Assembly (NCBI GenBank): GCA_034522075.1
Contig: JAXHLO010000025.1
Span: 1-64,000 of the forward strand
Reading direction: 5' to 3'
DNA from: UBA7803 sp034522075
GTDB lineage: Bacteria > Pseudomonadota > Gammaproteobacteria > Pseudomonadales > Azotimanducaceae
DNA: 64,000 nucleotides
Of this stretch, positions 44,401 through 52,244 are shown piece after piece. The translations under genes were made by a program, and so were the position numbers. The notes below the pieces were generated by a model. It searched no databases. It was not told the origin of the DNA and worked only from the letters and a program-made list of their open reading frames with translations. Every line of letters starts with the position of its first letter. The stretch's first letter is position 1.

Positions 44401-44784
44401 CAGCGGCATGAAGGGGAGCTGCAGCGCCGGCGCCGGGCCGCCGGTATCCTCGCCGGGCCCGGTGGAGGTCAGCGCCACCGACTCCGCACTCACGGAATCC
44501 AAAGTGAGACGGTTATCGAACACCAGCGGCATGACCTGCGCAACCGCGGCCAGATCCCGAATTTCCAGAGTCTGGCCGTCGAGTTCCAGCACGACCCGGC
44601 CCACTCGAACCTCGCGCAACAGGGCACCCGAAACGTCCTCCAGGCGGATCGGCAGAAAGCGCTCTGCCTGGCTCGCCAGGAAGCGCGTACCACCGTCGGT
44701 GACAGCCAGGAAAACCACCGTAGCAGCGAGCAGAAAGACCGCCAGGAGCAGGGCCCCCAGCAGGATGACCAGTGCCCGCTTCAC
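41410..44784 (-). CDS. tamB: TamB, inner-membrane-anchored translocation/lipid-transport protein
   Basis: TamB spans the periplasm as a hydrophobic beta-groove and, with TamA, is implicated in outer-membrane protein insertion and lipid transport. The 1124-residue protein has an N-terminal membrane anchor (about residues 5-28), a long repetitive beta-rich body and the C-terminal DUF490/TamB domain (LDITGGVMSTQGQTLAIESGTVVYNG in outline, ending LMYSFEK). It overlaps tamA by four bases. Confidence 0.95.
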   Translation of the reverse strand: MKRALVILLGALLLAVFLLAATVVFLAVTDGGTRFLASQAERFLPIRLEDVSGALLREVRVGRVVLELDGQTLEIRDLAAVAQVMPLVFDNRLTLDSVSAESVALTSTGPGEDTGGPAPALQLPFMPLEIDVVQLDVGRLAVLDVFPMQVSASATWQSDGVSIRHLEVDSQVVRGRIEGRLGSGANPTLSATVTWALPDTDWGGEGRLQGRVDSLQVQHTLRGPVTVAAEGQASLAELTEPSVDVQVQVGDMAFGDVAIDGFDGRLSGTLANLSADADARVSVPQIEPFQVRVQAYGPMTGPLTVRNLTADAMGGTQEAQGSLAWQDDVRIRLGGSFEQVSLDGYREQLGGRVNGSFQFRYEDALLNLGLHDLSGTLNERPIGGELEVAQQADGWMVEPLQLQVGRNTLTGQARLRGAVVDLQGEFAAPALEALALGVSGDAAGRLQVSGKWPDFNGSASFSSTSLQGFDVVLRDAEITASMQDGALQGSLQAAEVERQTLTLEALNLGVDGTLERFDWQLVWADGEGAGSLRLGDDGMEVGLNQARLTALDHDWTLQEPTRVSIGERIEVAPLCIRGGDASACLEKFVLADGALETSGTLVRAPVVLLQPLLPLRLGRDGFLEGSWSLAGEPQALRGEVALAARQLAVMPGAGAEAESVDLPDLEADGTVREGVLQLRLAATDEAFSVVGEGRLEPLQMDGTLAGTVTVSATDLAPLTVFDQRVEDLGGSIEGNLDISGTPAAPRAEGRFHLRDGRLQLNDPDTSLSAMDVRLRLDDGGTFELRGTGRQRQQEISFNASGSGLFGGVLVVDADLQGEGLRAAHPDWDVTVSPDLDFTFAGGRGHLRGRIEVPQAEVRLTTLPSSVPSPSEDVVVVGRDTEAAAGANAIRVDVDVVLGEDVSLKALGIVAQLQGRLRARLDAQGQTTLRGTLDITGGVMSTQGQTLAIESGTVVYNGPVTRPYIDLRAVREIDDVIPPVKVGLHIRGDADNLTSSVFSEPAMSDTRALSFLVLGRDIDQQTASSDGNQLMAAAINMGLSRSKGITSELMRMTGLDELSATAETEESFAIVAGKRINDDLYVRYTYNTLSAVGAFLVRYELGSRWQLEARSGEQSAMDLMYSFEK

Positions 44785-46505
44785 AGATCCGGCCCCAGGC
44801 TGATGTGCAGGCGGATGGCCCGGTCCGGGTCATCCAGCGGGTGGGCCAGATCGAAACGCAGCGGCCCCAGTGGCGAATACCAGCGCAGCCCCAGGCCCAC
44901 ACCGGTGCTGAACTCCGGTGTGTTGTTGAACGCCGAGCCGCTGTCGACGAAAGCCGCCACCGACCAGTTCGGGCGAATCAGGGCGTCGAGCTCCAGAGAG
45001 CCCGTGAGCAATCGCTCGCCGCCGATCACTTCACCGTCTTCCTCGGGGCCAAGTTCCTGATAACCATAGCCCCGCACGCTGTTGTCGCCGCCGGCAAAGA
45101 AACGCACAGACGGCGGCAGATCGTCGAACTCGCTCTGCCAGGTCCAGCCGGCCTGGGCGCGGGCAATCACCCGGAAGCGTTCGCCGAGGGGCAGAATCTG
45201 TCGGCCGCGCAAAATGGTCTGCACCAGGTTGTTGTCCGACAACAGCTGCTTGGCTGCGCCGCGCACGTCCAGGCTCAATGAATAGCCGCGTAGCGGCCGC
45301 GGCTCATCCACATTGGTGCTGCGTGACCAATTCGTCCCCAGCAGCAACAGATTCGAGGTGCCTTCCTGTTCCCCGATCTCGAAGCGCTCCACGGTATATT
45401 CCACGTAGTTGGTCTCGGCCCAGGCACTTCCACGGCGGTGGGTACGGCCCAGGGTGATGCCGCGCTGCAGGCTCTCCGACGTATCGGTCTCTTCGTAGTT
45501 GACGTCGCCCTTCACGAACAACCATTCATGGGTGGGGTCGCCGTAGGGCAGACGGTACTCGGCACCGAGACTGCCGTTCACGGTCGAGATCACGCTGGTG
45601 AAGTTGGCCCGGTGGCCGCGGTCGTTGACCCGGCGGTAGCGCAGGTCGAGGCGCCCCCGGGGCCCGGTATCGGTGGCGAAACCTGCGCCCACCAGAGCGC
45701 TGCGCCGGGTGTTGGCAGTGGCCGTAACCCTGACCGGCACCTCGCCGTCGGCCCGGGCATCGATGTCCGGCGCTACCAGCACGCGATCGAAATAGTCGCT
45801 CTCGATCAGGTTGCGATAGGTGCGCGTGAGCGCCCGGGCATCGAACGGCTCGCCGGTTTCGAACCGCAGATAGCGGCGGAACAGCTCGTCCTCGAGGGCA
45901 TTTTGACCGACGTCGATCTCGCCAACCCGGTAGCGCTCACCGCCGCTCAACGTGAGCTGGATGTCCGCCTGATTGGTATCCGGGTTTACCTCTACCCGAT
46001 GGCGGGTAAAGCGGGCGTCGAAATAGCCCAGATCTTCCGCCACCTCGAGCAGGGCGGATTTGGCATTTTCATAGGCGCTATGGGAGAACGGCTCCTCCGG
46101 TGCGATGTCCAGTCCCGCCACCGCATCGCGCAGGCGCGCCTGGTCCGCCAGCTCACCCTCGATTTCGAGGTCGAATTCCTGGATGCGCGCGGCATCGCCC
46201 GGCTCCACCCGGTAGGTGGCCTGCCAGCATTCCTCGCCCCATTCCAAGGACCCGGACTGCTCGGAACGATAGTGGCCCAGCGCTTCCATGCCGCGGCGGA
46301 TCTGCTCGGGAGCCTGCCGGTGGCGGCGCTCCACCCACCAGCGCGGCGCATCACAGGGCAGATCGTCCACCGTGAGAAAGCCCCGCAGGACCTCCTCGGT
46401 GGCGTCATTGACGCCGCGCAGGACGACCTCCGCCATGGCCGGCGCCGCCGACAGCAACCATCCCAACACAGCCGCTTGCCATGCACGGGCTGAAAACTTA
46501 CTCAA
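44781..46505 (-). CDS. tamA: TamA, Omp85-family outer-membrane protein
   Basis: The 574-residue protein has a signal peptide (cleavage after PAMA, about residue 25), three POTRA domains (about 25-265, including NQADIQLTLSGGERYRVGEIDVG) and a 16-strand Omp85 barrel. The barrel carries the lid motif VRGYGYQELGP and a C-terminal strand ending LHISLGPDL. TamA and TamB form the TAM complex, and the genes form one minus-strand operon. The barrel and signals are complete. Confidence 0.95.
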   Translation of the reverse strand: MSKFSARAWQAAVLGWLLSAAPAMAEVVLRGVNDATEEVLRGFLTVDDLPCDAPRWWVERRHRQAPEQIRRGMEALGHYRSEQSGSLEWGEECWQATYRVEPGDAARIQEFDLEIEGELADQARLRDAVAGLDIAPEEPFSHSAYENAKSALLEVAEDLGYFDARFTRHRVEVNPDTNQADIQLTLSGGERYRVGEIDVGQNALEDELFRRYLRFETGEPFDARALTRTYRNLIESDYFDRVLVAPDIDARADGEVPVRVTATANTRRSALVGAGFATDTGPRGRLDLRYRRVNDRGHRANFTSVISTVNGSLGAEYRLPYGDPTHEWLFVKGDVNYEETDTSESLQRGITLGRTHRRGSAWAETNYVEYTVERFEIGEQEGTSNLLLLGTNWSRSTNVDEPRPLRGYSLSLDVRGAAKQLLSDNNLVQTILRGRQILPLGERFRVIARAQAGWTWQSEFDDLPPSVRFFAGGDNSVRGYGYQELGPEEDGEVIGGERLLTGSLELDALIRPNWSVAAFVDSGSAFNNTPEFSTGVGLGLRWYSPLGPLRFDLAHPLDDPDRAIRLHISLGPDL

Positions 46506-46640
46506 ATTCGACCTACGATTCTGCGGAATTCATGCCACGAAGGCGGCCGGATAGCCTAACATGGGCCGCCTGAAGGGCTTTGCGTATGAATGTATTGGAC
46601 TGCGGAACGGCGCAGGGATTCAGAGGGCCGGAGAGCCACG

Positions 46641-46666
46641 GTAGGAGCCCTCTCCAGAGGGCGATC
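46641..46666 (+). repeat. REP-like element upstream of tRNA-Phe
   Basis: GTAGGAGCCCTCTCCAGAGGGCGATC contains the hairpin GCCCTCT-CC-AGAGGGC. It shares the GTAGGAGC...CTCCAG frame with the copies at 21602 and 41344, with compensating stem changes (GATCT versus CCTCT). This is evidence that the structure is maintained. Confidence 0.7.
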
Positions 46667-46733
46667 TTCGTCCGGGATTGCCTGACAAGTTGAAATCCGC
46701 AGCCTCAGCAGATTAAATACGCCGCTTCCTCAC

Positions 46734-46809
<76 letters not shown>

Positions 46810-46909
46810 TACTGAAACACCGCTCTGAATCAGCCACCGTAAGAACTGCCGACACGTGTCGGCACAACGCGGTTGCCGCAGCGTGGCTGCCAGCGTGTGA
46901 CGCCCAGAC

Positions 46910-46928
46910 CGATTCTGCCCCTGGCCAC
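46910..46928 (+). repeat. att-like direct repeat, displaced copy of the tRNA-Phe 3' end
   Basis: This is an exact 19-base copy of 46789-46807, followed by GA instead of CA, so the CCA end is not reproduced. Only 102 bases separate the two copies. The interval has no gene, so this is likely a scar of a lost or moved element. No integrase gene is visible in the window. Confidence 0.7.
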
Positions 46929-47086
46929 GAACCAAATCAGTCACTTGTGGAATTCTCGCTTTCAGTCCGCGTGTCACGCGGTACATTTTCGGAACACCTG
47001 TGCTCCGAAGGCGCCGTGGCAACCATCCGCAAGACACCGTCAGCAACCTGTAGGACTTCCCACGAAACCGTAGACACTGCCAAGCC

Positions 47087-47350
47087 TCAAAATGAGGCCA
47101 TCTCGAAGGCCTCGGGACTGACGCCACCGACGCGGCCGTGGCGTCGGGTTCGATTATAGAACGACTCGATGTAGTCGAAGGTGTCTGCCCTGGCAAGATC
47201 TCTGGTTTTGTAGACGCGCTTCTTAATCCGCTCCTTCTTCAAACTGCTGAAGAAGGATTCTGCGAACGCGTTGACCCAGCAGTTGCCATGACGGCTCACG
47301 CTGGGCAAGAGCCCATTCGACGAACAGAACCGTAGCCAATCCTCGACTCC
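47087..47350 (-). pseudogene. IS3-family transposase (OrfB), C-terminal remnant
   Basis: About 85 C-terminal residues of an IS3-type DDE transposase are readable: EDWLRFCSSNGLLPSVSRHGN, then AFAESFFSSLKKERIKKR and FIESFYN-type segments ending SPEAFEMASF. The final catalytic Glu of the DDE triad lies in the AESFFSSLK helix. The 5' part is lost at about 47350, exactly where an unrelated plus-strand glycosyltransferase fragment begins. Confidence 0.88.
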
Positions 47351-47635
47351 ACTTCGCCCACCAAGGTGATCGAGTACATGGCGTTGGGCAGACCCGTGGT
47401 TGCCAACGATCGTCCCGAGCAGAAACTCGTCCTCGAGCGAAGCTGTGGCGGAATCTGCGTGCCGTACTCGGAGGAGGCCTTTGCGGCCGGAGCGGTTGCC
47501 ATCATGACCCAGCCCGACGCCACGAGGGCCATGGGCGAGCGCGGGCGGCATTATGTGGAGCAGCACCGCACCTACCGCCAGATTGCGGAAGCGCTCGAGG
47601 AGCGTTACCTGGCTCTCGCGAGGCAAACGGCTTGA
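47342..47635 (+). pseudogene. Glycosyltransferase family 4, C-terminal remnant
   Basis: The frame reads SPTKVIEYMALGRPVVAND, then VLERSCGGICVPYSEEAFA and RGRHYVEQHRTYRQIAEALEERY, the donor-binding C-terminal helix region of a GT4 (GT-B) enzyme. The N-terminal three quarters are missing. A GTG at 47366 lies inside the conserved motif and is not a genuine start. The fragment abuts the IS3 remnant, suggesting IS-mediated truncation. Confidence 0.8.
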
Positions 47636-47765
47636 AATGTAAAATATATGTCTAGGACAATACGGCGTTAAAATCGGCCATGTCTAATTTTAATGTTGAC
47701 TAATGATGGACATATCACTACCATCCTCAACTCCACTTAAACCTAACCCTAGACGGAGCCTACAA

Positions 47766-47912
47766 ATGCACGCTCAAAGAGCCACTGTCAAAGCCGCAAC
47801 GCTTCCTCTTCCGGTCCGCGCGGCGCCAATCGCACTGCTCGGCGTCATGGCCGTGGCGGTGCCCGCCGCCATGGTTGCCAGCCAGGTCATCGCTCTGATG
47901 AGCGGCCTGTGA
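47766..47912 (+). CDS. Small single-helix membrane protein
   Basis: From ATG 47766 (GGAG six bases upstream) this gives 48 residues: a basic N-terminus and one Ala/Val-rich hydrophobic helix (APIALLGVMAVAVPAAMVAS). It overlaps the next gene by four bases (GTGA), implying coupled translation. An in-frame ATG at 47703 would add 21 residues but has no ribosome-binding site. The 130 bp upstream are clearly AT-rich compared with the surroundings and probably hold its promoter. Function is unknown. Confidence 0.55.
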   Translation: MHAQRATVKAATLPLPVRAAPIALLGVMAVAVPAAMVASQVIALMSGL

Positions 47913-48184
47913 CTCCGCGCCAACTCAGGCAGCAGACCGGGAGGACGCAGGTGCGCGCCTGCGTCGTTTCGGACGGTTGCAGGGACTACCTGGTAGAGGT
48001 GATTTCGGCAAATGGCTCGGGGCTTCTGCGTCATCGCCGTGGCAATGTCTTGAAGTTCCACAGCCTCGCCGAGGCCTGCCGGGTCCTCAGCCGCTGCGGG
48101 GTCGGCGACGCCGTGATGCGACAACGGGTCGCCGATGACGAAACGTGCGCCGTTGCCTGCGCTTCCAGCTCCGCAGTTTCATGA
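47909..48184 (+). CDS. Small DUF6482-like protein
   Basis: This 91-residue protein reads VRACVVSDGCRDYLVEVISANG, LRHRRGNVLKFHSLAEACRVLSRCGVGDAVMRQRVADDETC in outline, close to the pattern I associate with DUF6482 (short proteins with a small beta-sheet and one helix). The function is unknown. The GTG start overlaps the preceding small membrane protein gene, so the pair is likely cotranscribed. Confidence 0.55.
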   Translation: MTPRQLRQQTGRTQVRACVVSDGCRDYLVEVISANGSGLLRHRRGNVLKFHSLAEACRVLSRCGVGDAVMRQRVADDETCAVACASSSAVS

Positions 48185-48359
48185 TATTCCTCTTTCCATG
48201 GGCGACTGAGCCGCCAGTTTCTCGCCTGAAGTCTTAGAAAAAGATGCGACACCCCTCAAAGTGCCTTTAAACTGCGGGCGTATTCGGACTGCGGGCCTAC
48301 TCGGTATGGCGTCCGCGCAGGCGGGGCAGCCATAAGGCAGCGAACCAAGCAGAGGTGAC

Positions 48360-49295
48360 ATGGCTGATTCAGAAAAGCGGACTATGCCTATCGGGGCGGT
48401 AACGCAATTGACCGGCATTTCCGGTCACACCCTGCGGAAGTGGGAGAGCCGTTATGCGGCGGTGGCGCCGGCGCGGACGGAATCGGGTCGCCGGCTGTAC
48501 ACCCAGCAGCAGGTACGTAAGCTGATACGACTGCGTGACCTGATACGGCAGGGCTATCAGATCGGCCAGCTCAGCGCCATGAGTGAAGCGGAGCTGGAGG
48601 CGCTGACGGACGAGCAGCCGCCGCTGGAGGTCGGCATCGATCGGGTAATCGTCGTTGGTGAGGTGCTCGCAGCGGTGCTGGCGCCGCAACTGCCGGGAGA
48701 CGACGCGACGCTGATCCCCGAGGCTGGGGGCGCCTGGCTGGTTGATCCTCAGGTAACCGCCGAACGCGGGAAGCAAGCCCTGGTGATTGAGCTGCCGACC
48801 GTCACCGAGGCGGCGCTGGGCAGCCTGGCGCGGCTGCGAAAACACATATTCGCGCGAGTGATCGTGGTTTACGGATTTGCATCCCGCAAGACCTTGAGTC
48901 GCCTGGCAGATGCGGGGGTGCTGTGTCTGAAGGCGCCGGTCGATGCAACGGAAGTGCTGCGGAACCTCAGCATGGCGGACCAGAGCGAGGGCGCGACGAG
49001 CATCGAGGCGCTGAATCGACGACATATACCTGCGCGCCGTTTTTCCTCCCAGGCCATTGCCAGTCTGGCCGCGCTCTCGCCCGAGCTGCAGTGTGAATGC
49101 CCGCATCACATTGCGCAGCTGGTGCTGGACATCAGCGCCTTCGAGCAATACAGCCTGGAGTGCGAACAGTCAGACCCTCAGGAGCGCGCGCTGCACGCGC
49201 GACTCCGATCGATCGCGGCCCATGCTCGAGCGCTGTTCGAAGAAGCGATGGCGAACGTGGCCGCCCACGAAGGGTTGCAGCTCGAGGAGCTGTAA
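48360..49295 (+). CDS. MerR-family transcriptional regulator
   Basis: The 311-residue protein begins with a MerR-type winged helix (about residues 10-80): PIGAVTQLTGISGHTLRKWESRY, then GRRLYTQQQVRKLIRLRDLI. The larger C-terminal part resembles the CarH/LitR layout but lacks an evident B12-binding motif (no DxHxxG). The effector therefore cannot be predicted. GAGGTGAC precedes the ATG. It is one of the few full-length genes in this part of the window. Confidence 0.85.
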   Translation: MADSEKRTMPIGAVTQLTGISGHTLRKWESRYAAVAPARTESGRRLYTQQQVRKLIRLRDLIRQGYQIGQLSAMSEAELEALTDEQPPLEVGIDRVIVVGEVLAAVLAPQLPGDDATLIPEAGGAWLVDPQVTAERGKQALVIELPTVTEAALGSLARLRKHIFARVIVVYGFASRKTLSRLADAGVLCLKAPVDATEVLRNLSMADQSEGATSIEALNRRHIPARRFSSQAIASLAALSPELQCECPHHIAQLVLDISAFEQYSLECEQSDPQERALHARLRSIAAHARALFEEAMANVAAHEGLQLEEL

Positions 49296-49394
49296 CAGCG
49301 GTCAGGACGGGCAAGAATCAGCGGACCCGCTTGGCGACGAATGTGACTGTCGCTGACGCGGTCGGAAGCGGTGAGGCTGAAGCGCCTCGACAGA

Positions 49395-49812
49395 GGATTG
49401 ACCTGAGCAAGCTCCAGGACTACCTGCTCTGTGGCCGGCTGGAATACAGCTTCGTGCGCGTGAAGTGGAACGGCTGCCGCCACGAACACTTGGTGGCATT
49501 TTCCTGCAAGCGTCGTGGCTCAGGCGTCTGCTCAATCGTCTGATCCGGCGCGTCGTGCGCAGGTTCACCCTCGATGGGCTTCTGGTCGAAGATCCCAAAC
49601 ATCCCTGGCTCGATCTGGAACCCTCAGACACGCTCGACCAGCTGAACGCCGCCTCGATCCGCTGCCGGATCGCGGTCGGCCAGGGTGCCGGCGGCAGAAC
49701 TCTCACTCTCAAAAACCCGGCGCCGGCCCGGACAGACTCGACGCCAAAGCCATTCACCGTCAATCGGAACGGGTTCTCGTTGAATGCCGCGGTCAAGTCG
49801 TCTATGCACTGA
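49395..49812 (+). pseudogene. IS91-family transposase remnant with internal deletion
   Basis: An N-terminal zinc-binding fragment (LQDYLLCGRLEYSFVRVKW, CRHEHLVAFSCKRRG, to about 49515) is joined, in a shifted frame, to a C-terminal fragment (RRFTLDGLLVEDPKHPWLDL, DQLNAASIRCRIAVGQGAGG, TLTLKNPAPARTDSTPKPFT) ending at 49812. Both match Y2-type IS91 transposases, but the catalytic middle is missing, so it cannot be active. Confidence 0.82.
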
Positions 49813-50659
49813 GGATCCTACTAGCACTCGAGCTCGGATATCGAGGCAAAAGCAAAGTAGAGATGTACGATGACTTCGTGCAGCTCCTGGCATGCCAAAC
49901 ATCAGGCCGGTTACCGTCACACTGATCTCGACGAAGCACGAACTCTGGCATAGCGAATCTCGAACAACTCCGCATGCTTTCCAACGTGAACACTCGAGAG
50001 GCAGAAACTGCAAACCATACTCGTCGGCTAACCGGAATGATGGGACCTGTTGCGCGATCCCAAACTGCAGCAGTTTGCGCAGCGGATTTCCTGCGAATAC
50101 TTCTCACGCTTCTGGACAGTGGTGACCTGGCCCGCGACTACGTGCACTATCGAATCGACAATGCTCATGGTGATCCAGACATTTCGAAGAAGAACCTATC
50201 CCGTGATCTGAGAGCGCCACCGGGAGGCGTGCCGCGGCTGCTCAACCTGCCTTCTGCGCGAAAGGCACGAAGCCGAAGTCGGTAATGGGTCAGATCACGG
50301 GTGCGAGCCAGCGCAATGGCATGTCCACCATCGAGCGAGCAGCTCAACGCGGAACGCGACGATAGCTACGGCACCTTCGGGTGCTTCTTCCTGTGTGGTA
50401 AAGCGTACTGAAGAGCCTGGAGTCCCGGCGTAATCTGTCAGGATGTCCCAGCACTGCGCCGGTTTCGATTGCCCTCGACTGCAACCGGTCCGAGCGGGGC
50501 GTGCAGATCTCTGGAGTAATAAGGGGCATGATCATGTCACTACCATCCTTAGTTATCACCGAAACGCTCGGTTGCCGGCCGGACACCACAGTGGGTGAAG
50601 CCATGCAGAAGATGGGCTGGCTGGGTTCCGGCCCTACCCGTATGCGATGAAGATCAGCA
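49813..50659. other. Degraded region without supported genes
   Basis: No frame in these 847 bases resembles a family I recognise. Short open frames on the plus strand near 49974-50285 change coding character several times. A 40-codon frame at 50529-50651 (RPDTTVGEAMQKMG) faintly recalls the start of a CBS domain. It is probably decayed sequence. Confidence 0.4.
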
Positions 50660-51118
50660 ATGGGTAGGCTCCATCAGCCTGCGCACACTGCGCCTGTTCA
50701 CGCGAGCATACCGGCAAATGCCTCAGTGACATTCACGTCTGGGATTGTGGTGGAGTGGAACACTCCAAGGCCGGTTGCCATCGAAAATCTTACCGAGGTC
50801 CGGCGCAGCAGACCCGGCTGGTCATTGCTCAGGGAGTCCAGAGAGCTATTGTCGCCCACCGGTGTTCGAACACATCTCTCCTCCGCGCAATGGCGTTTGC
50901 TGGAAATGTTCGTCGAAAACTCCGGCAGTGTGCTGAACCGCGATATGCTGATGGCCGCGGTGCGCGGTCGATCATCAGACCCATTCGACCGTTACATTGA
51001 TGTGCTCGTCGGCACTTTGAGGAAGAAGTTCGGCGAACGCGCAGCCAATGCCAGAATCATCTTGACGGTGCACAATGAGGGCTACCTGTGCACCCTTCAA
51101 GCGGCCATCGAGCCCTGA
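50660..51118 (+). pseudogene. OmpR/PhoB-type DNA-binding domain lacking a receiver
   Basis: The 152-residue frame ends with a winged-helix transcriptional-regulator domain: LSSAQWRLLEMFVENSGSVLNRDML, DPFDRYIDVLVGTLRKKFGE, then ILTVHNEGYLC. About 50 uncharacteristic residues precede it and no receiver domain is visible on either side. It could be a truncated response regulator or an orphan DNA-binding protein. Its decayed surroundings favour truncation. Confidence 0.65.
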
Positions 51119-51618
51119 TGGACAGCCAGAGTCGTGAAAGCCCGGTGACGTTATCGAAGGGGGATGGCTGCATCGATGGAGCCGAAACTATCCACACGGA
51201 TGTGAATGACTCGCCGGGACTAACAGAACGCCGGAATTTCCTGCCAGACCGGGTGTGCGGCGGGCAGTGAGGAACCGACGCGATATCGAGCCGATGGTAA
51301 CGCCCTGCCGGCACGATGAAGGCCGTGAATCCTACATCTATGCCGTCGGCGTCAGTCAAGATGGCCACGGGCGTGTCTCCCCGTCGCGTTCTGCCTTCGA
51401 CGTAGGCGGGCGTCAGCAGAGCGTTTACCGGCGCCAACTCGGATATCACTCGCAGCAAAGCCGGATCGGCATCAGGTCGCAGGTTCATCTGACTGGCAAG
51501 ATGCGGCCGCCATTGCAGTACCACTCACTCCCGTTAGCAGCTTCACGACCTCAATGGGTTAGCATGCCAGTTGATATTTGACTGTTATCACCGGTTTCCA
51601 TTCTGGAGAAAGTCGCAC
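51119..51618. other. Non-assigned region before the PAS gene
   Basis: A minus-strand frame (51057-51524) has some protein-like stretches (LRPDADPALLRVISELAPVN, VAILTDADGIDVGF) but matches nothing I know and overlaps the regulator fragment antisense. I do not call it. No repeats were seen. Confidence 0.35.
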
Positions 51619-52211
51619 ATGTCACATCCATTGCGCACCATCGCCGAATCCAGGATTCTCTCGGGCACGGCGCCGCCCGCAACGGCACCGGCTGTCAGTA
51701 CACAGGCTCTGGAGTTGCTGCACAAGCTAGCCAGCGCCGGAGACTGCGATGGCGACGCGCTTTGTCTGTTGCACGAATTGAAGGTGCATCAGGTGGAACT
51801 GGACCTGCAACTCGCGCAGGCGCAGGAAAGTGAACAGGAGTTCGCGCAGGAACTGACAGTTTATCACGACCTTTACCAGTTCGCTCCGGTAGCATACTTC
51901 AGTGTAGTCTCGACGGCCACATTCTTCAGGCAAACCGGGCGGGCGCCGAGGTCTTTGGAATCGATGCCGCCGAGCTCCCCGGGCGTCGCATCGACGATGC
52001 TGTCGCAGTCGAGTGCCGGCCCGACGTGCAGGCCATGCTGGATCAGATCCGCGACAGTGGTTCCAAAGCGGTGCGCGAGACTCGCTCGAACGGCCACGAC
52101 GGTTCATTCCGTCCACTGCGGGTCGTGGCGGGCCCATCTCCCAGCGGCGAAAGCTATCTCGTACTCATTCTGGATGCCGGGCACACGGAATCTCCCGCCG
52201 TGTCTCGCTGA
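51619..52211 (+). pseudogene. PAS-domain signalling protein, frameshifted
   Basis: The gene starts MSHPLRTIAES with LELLHKLASAGDCDGDALCLLHELKVHQVELDLQ, the N-terminal helical region of the PAS proteins that pair with CheB-CheR fusions, followed by YQFAPVAYFSVV. At about 51912 the frame is lost. Adding one base continues DGHILQANRAGAEVFGID, AELPGRRIDDAV through to SPAVSR and TGA at 52209. The domain content is conserved, so the frameshift is recent or a sequence error. It lies 33 bp before the CheB-CheR gene. Confidence 0.8.
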
Positions 52212-52244
52212 ACCGCAGCACCCCGGACGGGAGCCGGTCCGGTC

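Noticed and set aside
41446..45060. A 1204-codon open frame on the plus strand across tamB and tamA.
   Set aside because: It is antisense to two clear genes, has His/Arg/Gly-rich composition typical of reversed GC-rich coding DNA, and shows no domains.
46810..46909. Possible second tRNA or small RNA after tRNA-Phe.
   Set aside because: Only the 3' 19 bases of the tRNA recur. No D-arm or anticodon arm can be folded from the preceding sequence.
47715..50550. A shared 13-base word (TCACTACCATCCT) at about 47715 and 50534.
   Set aside because: It is a single short match, and flanking bases diverge at once. It is probably coincidental.
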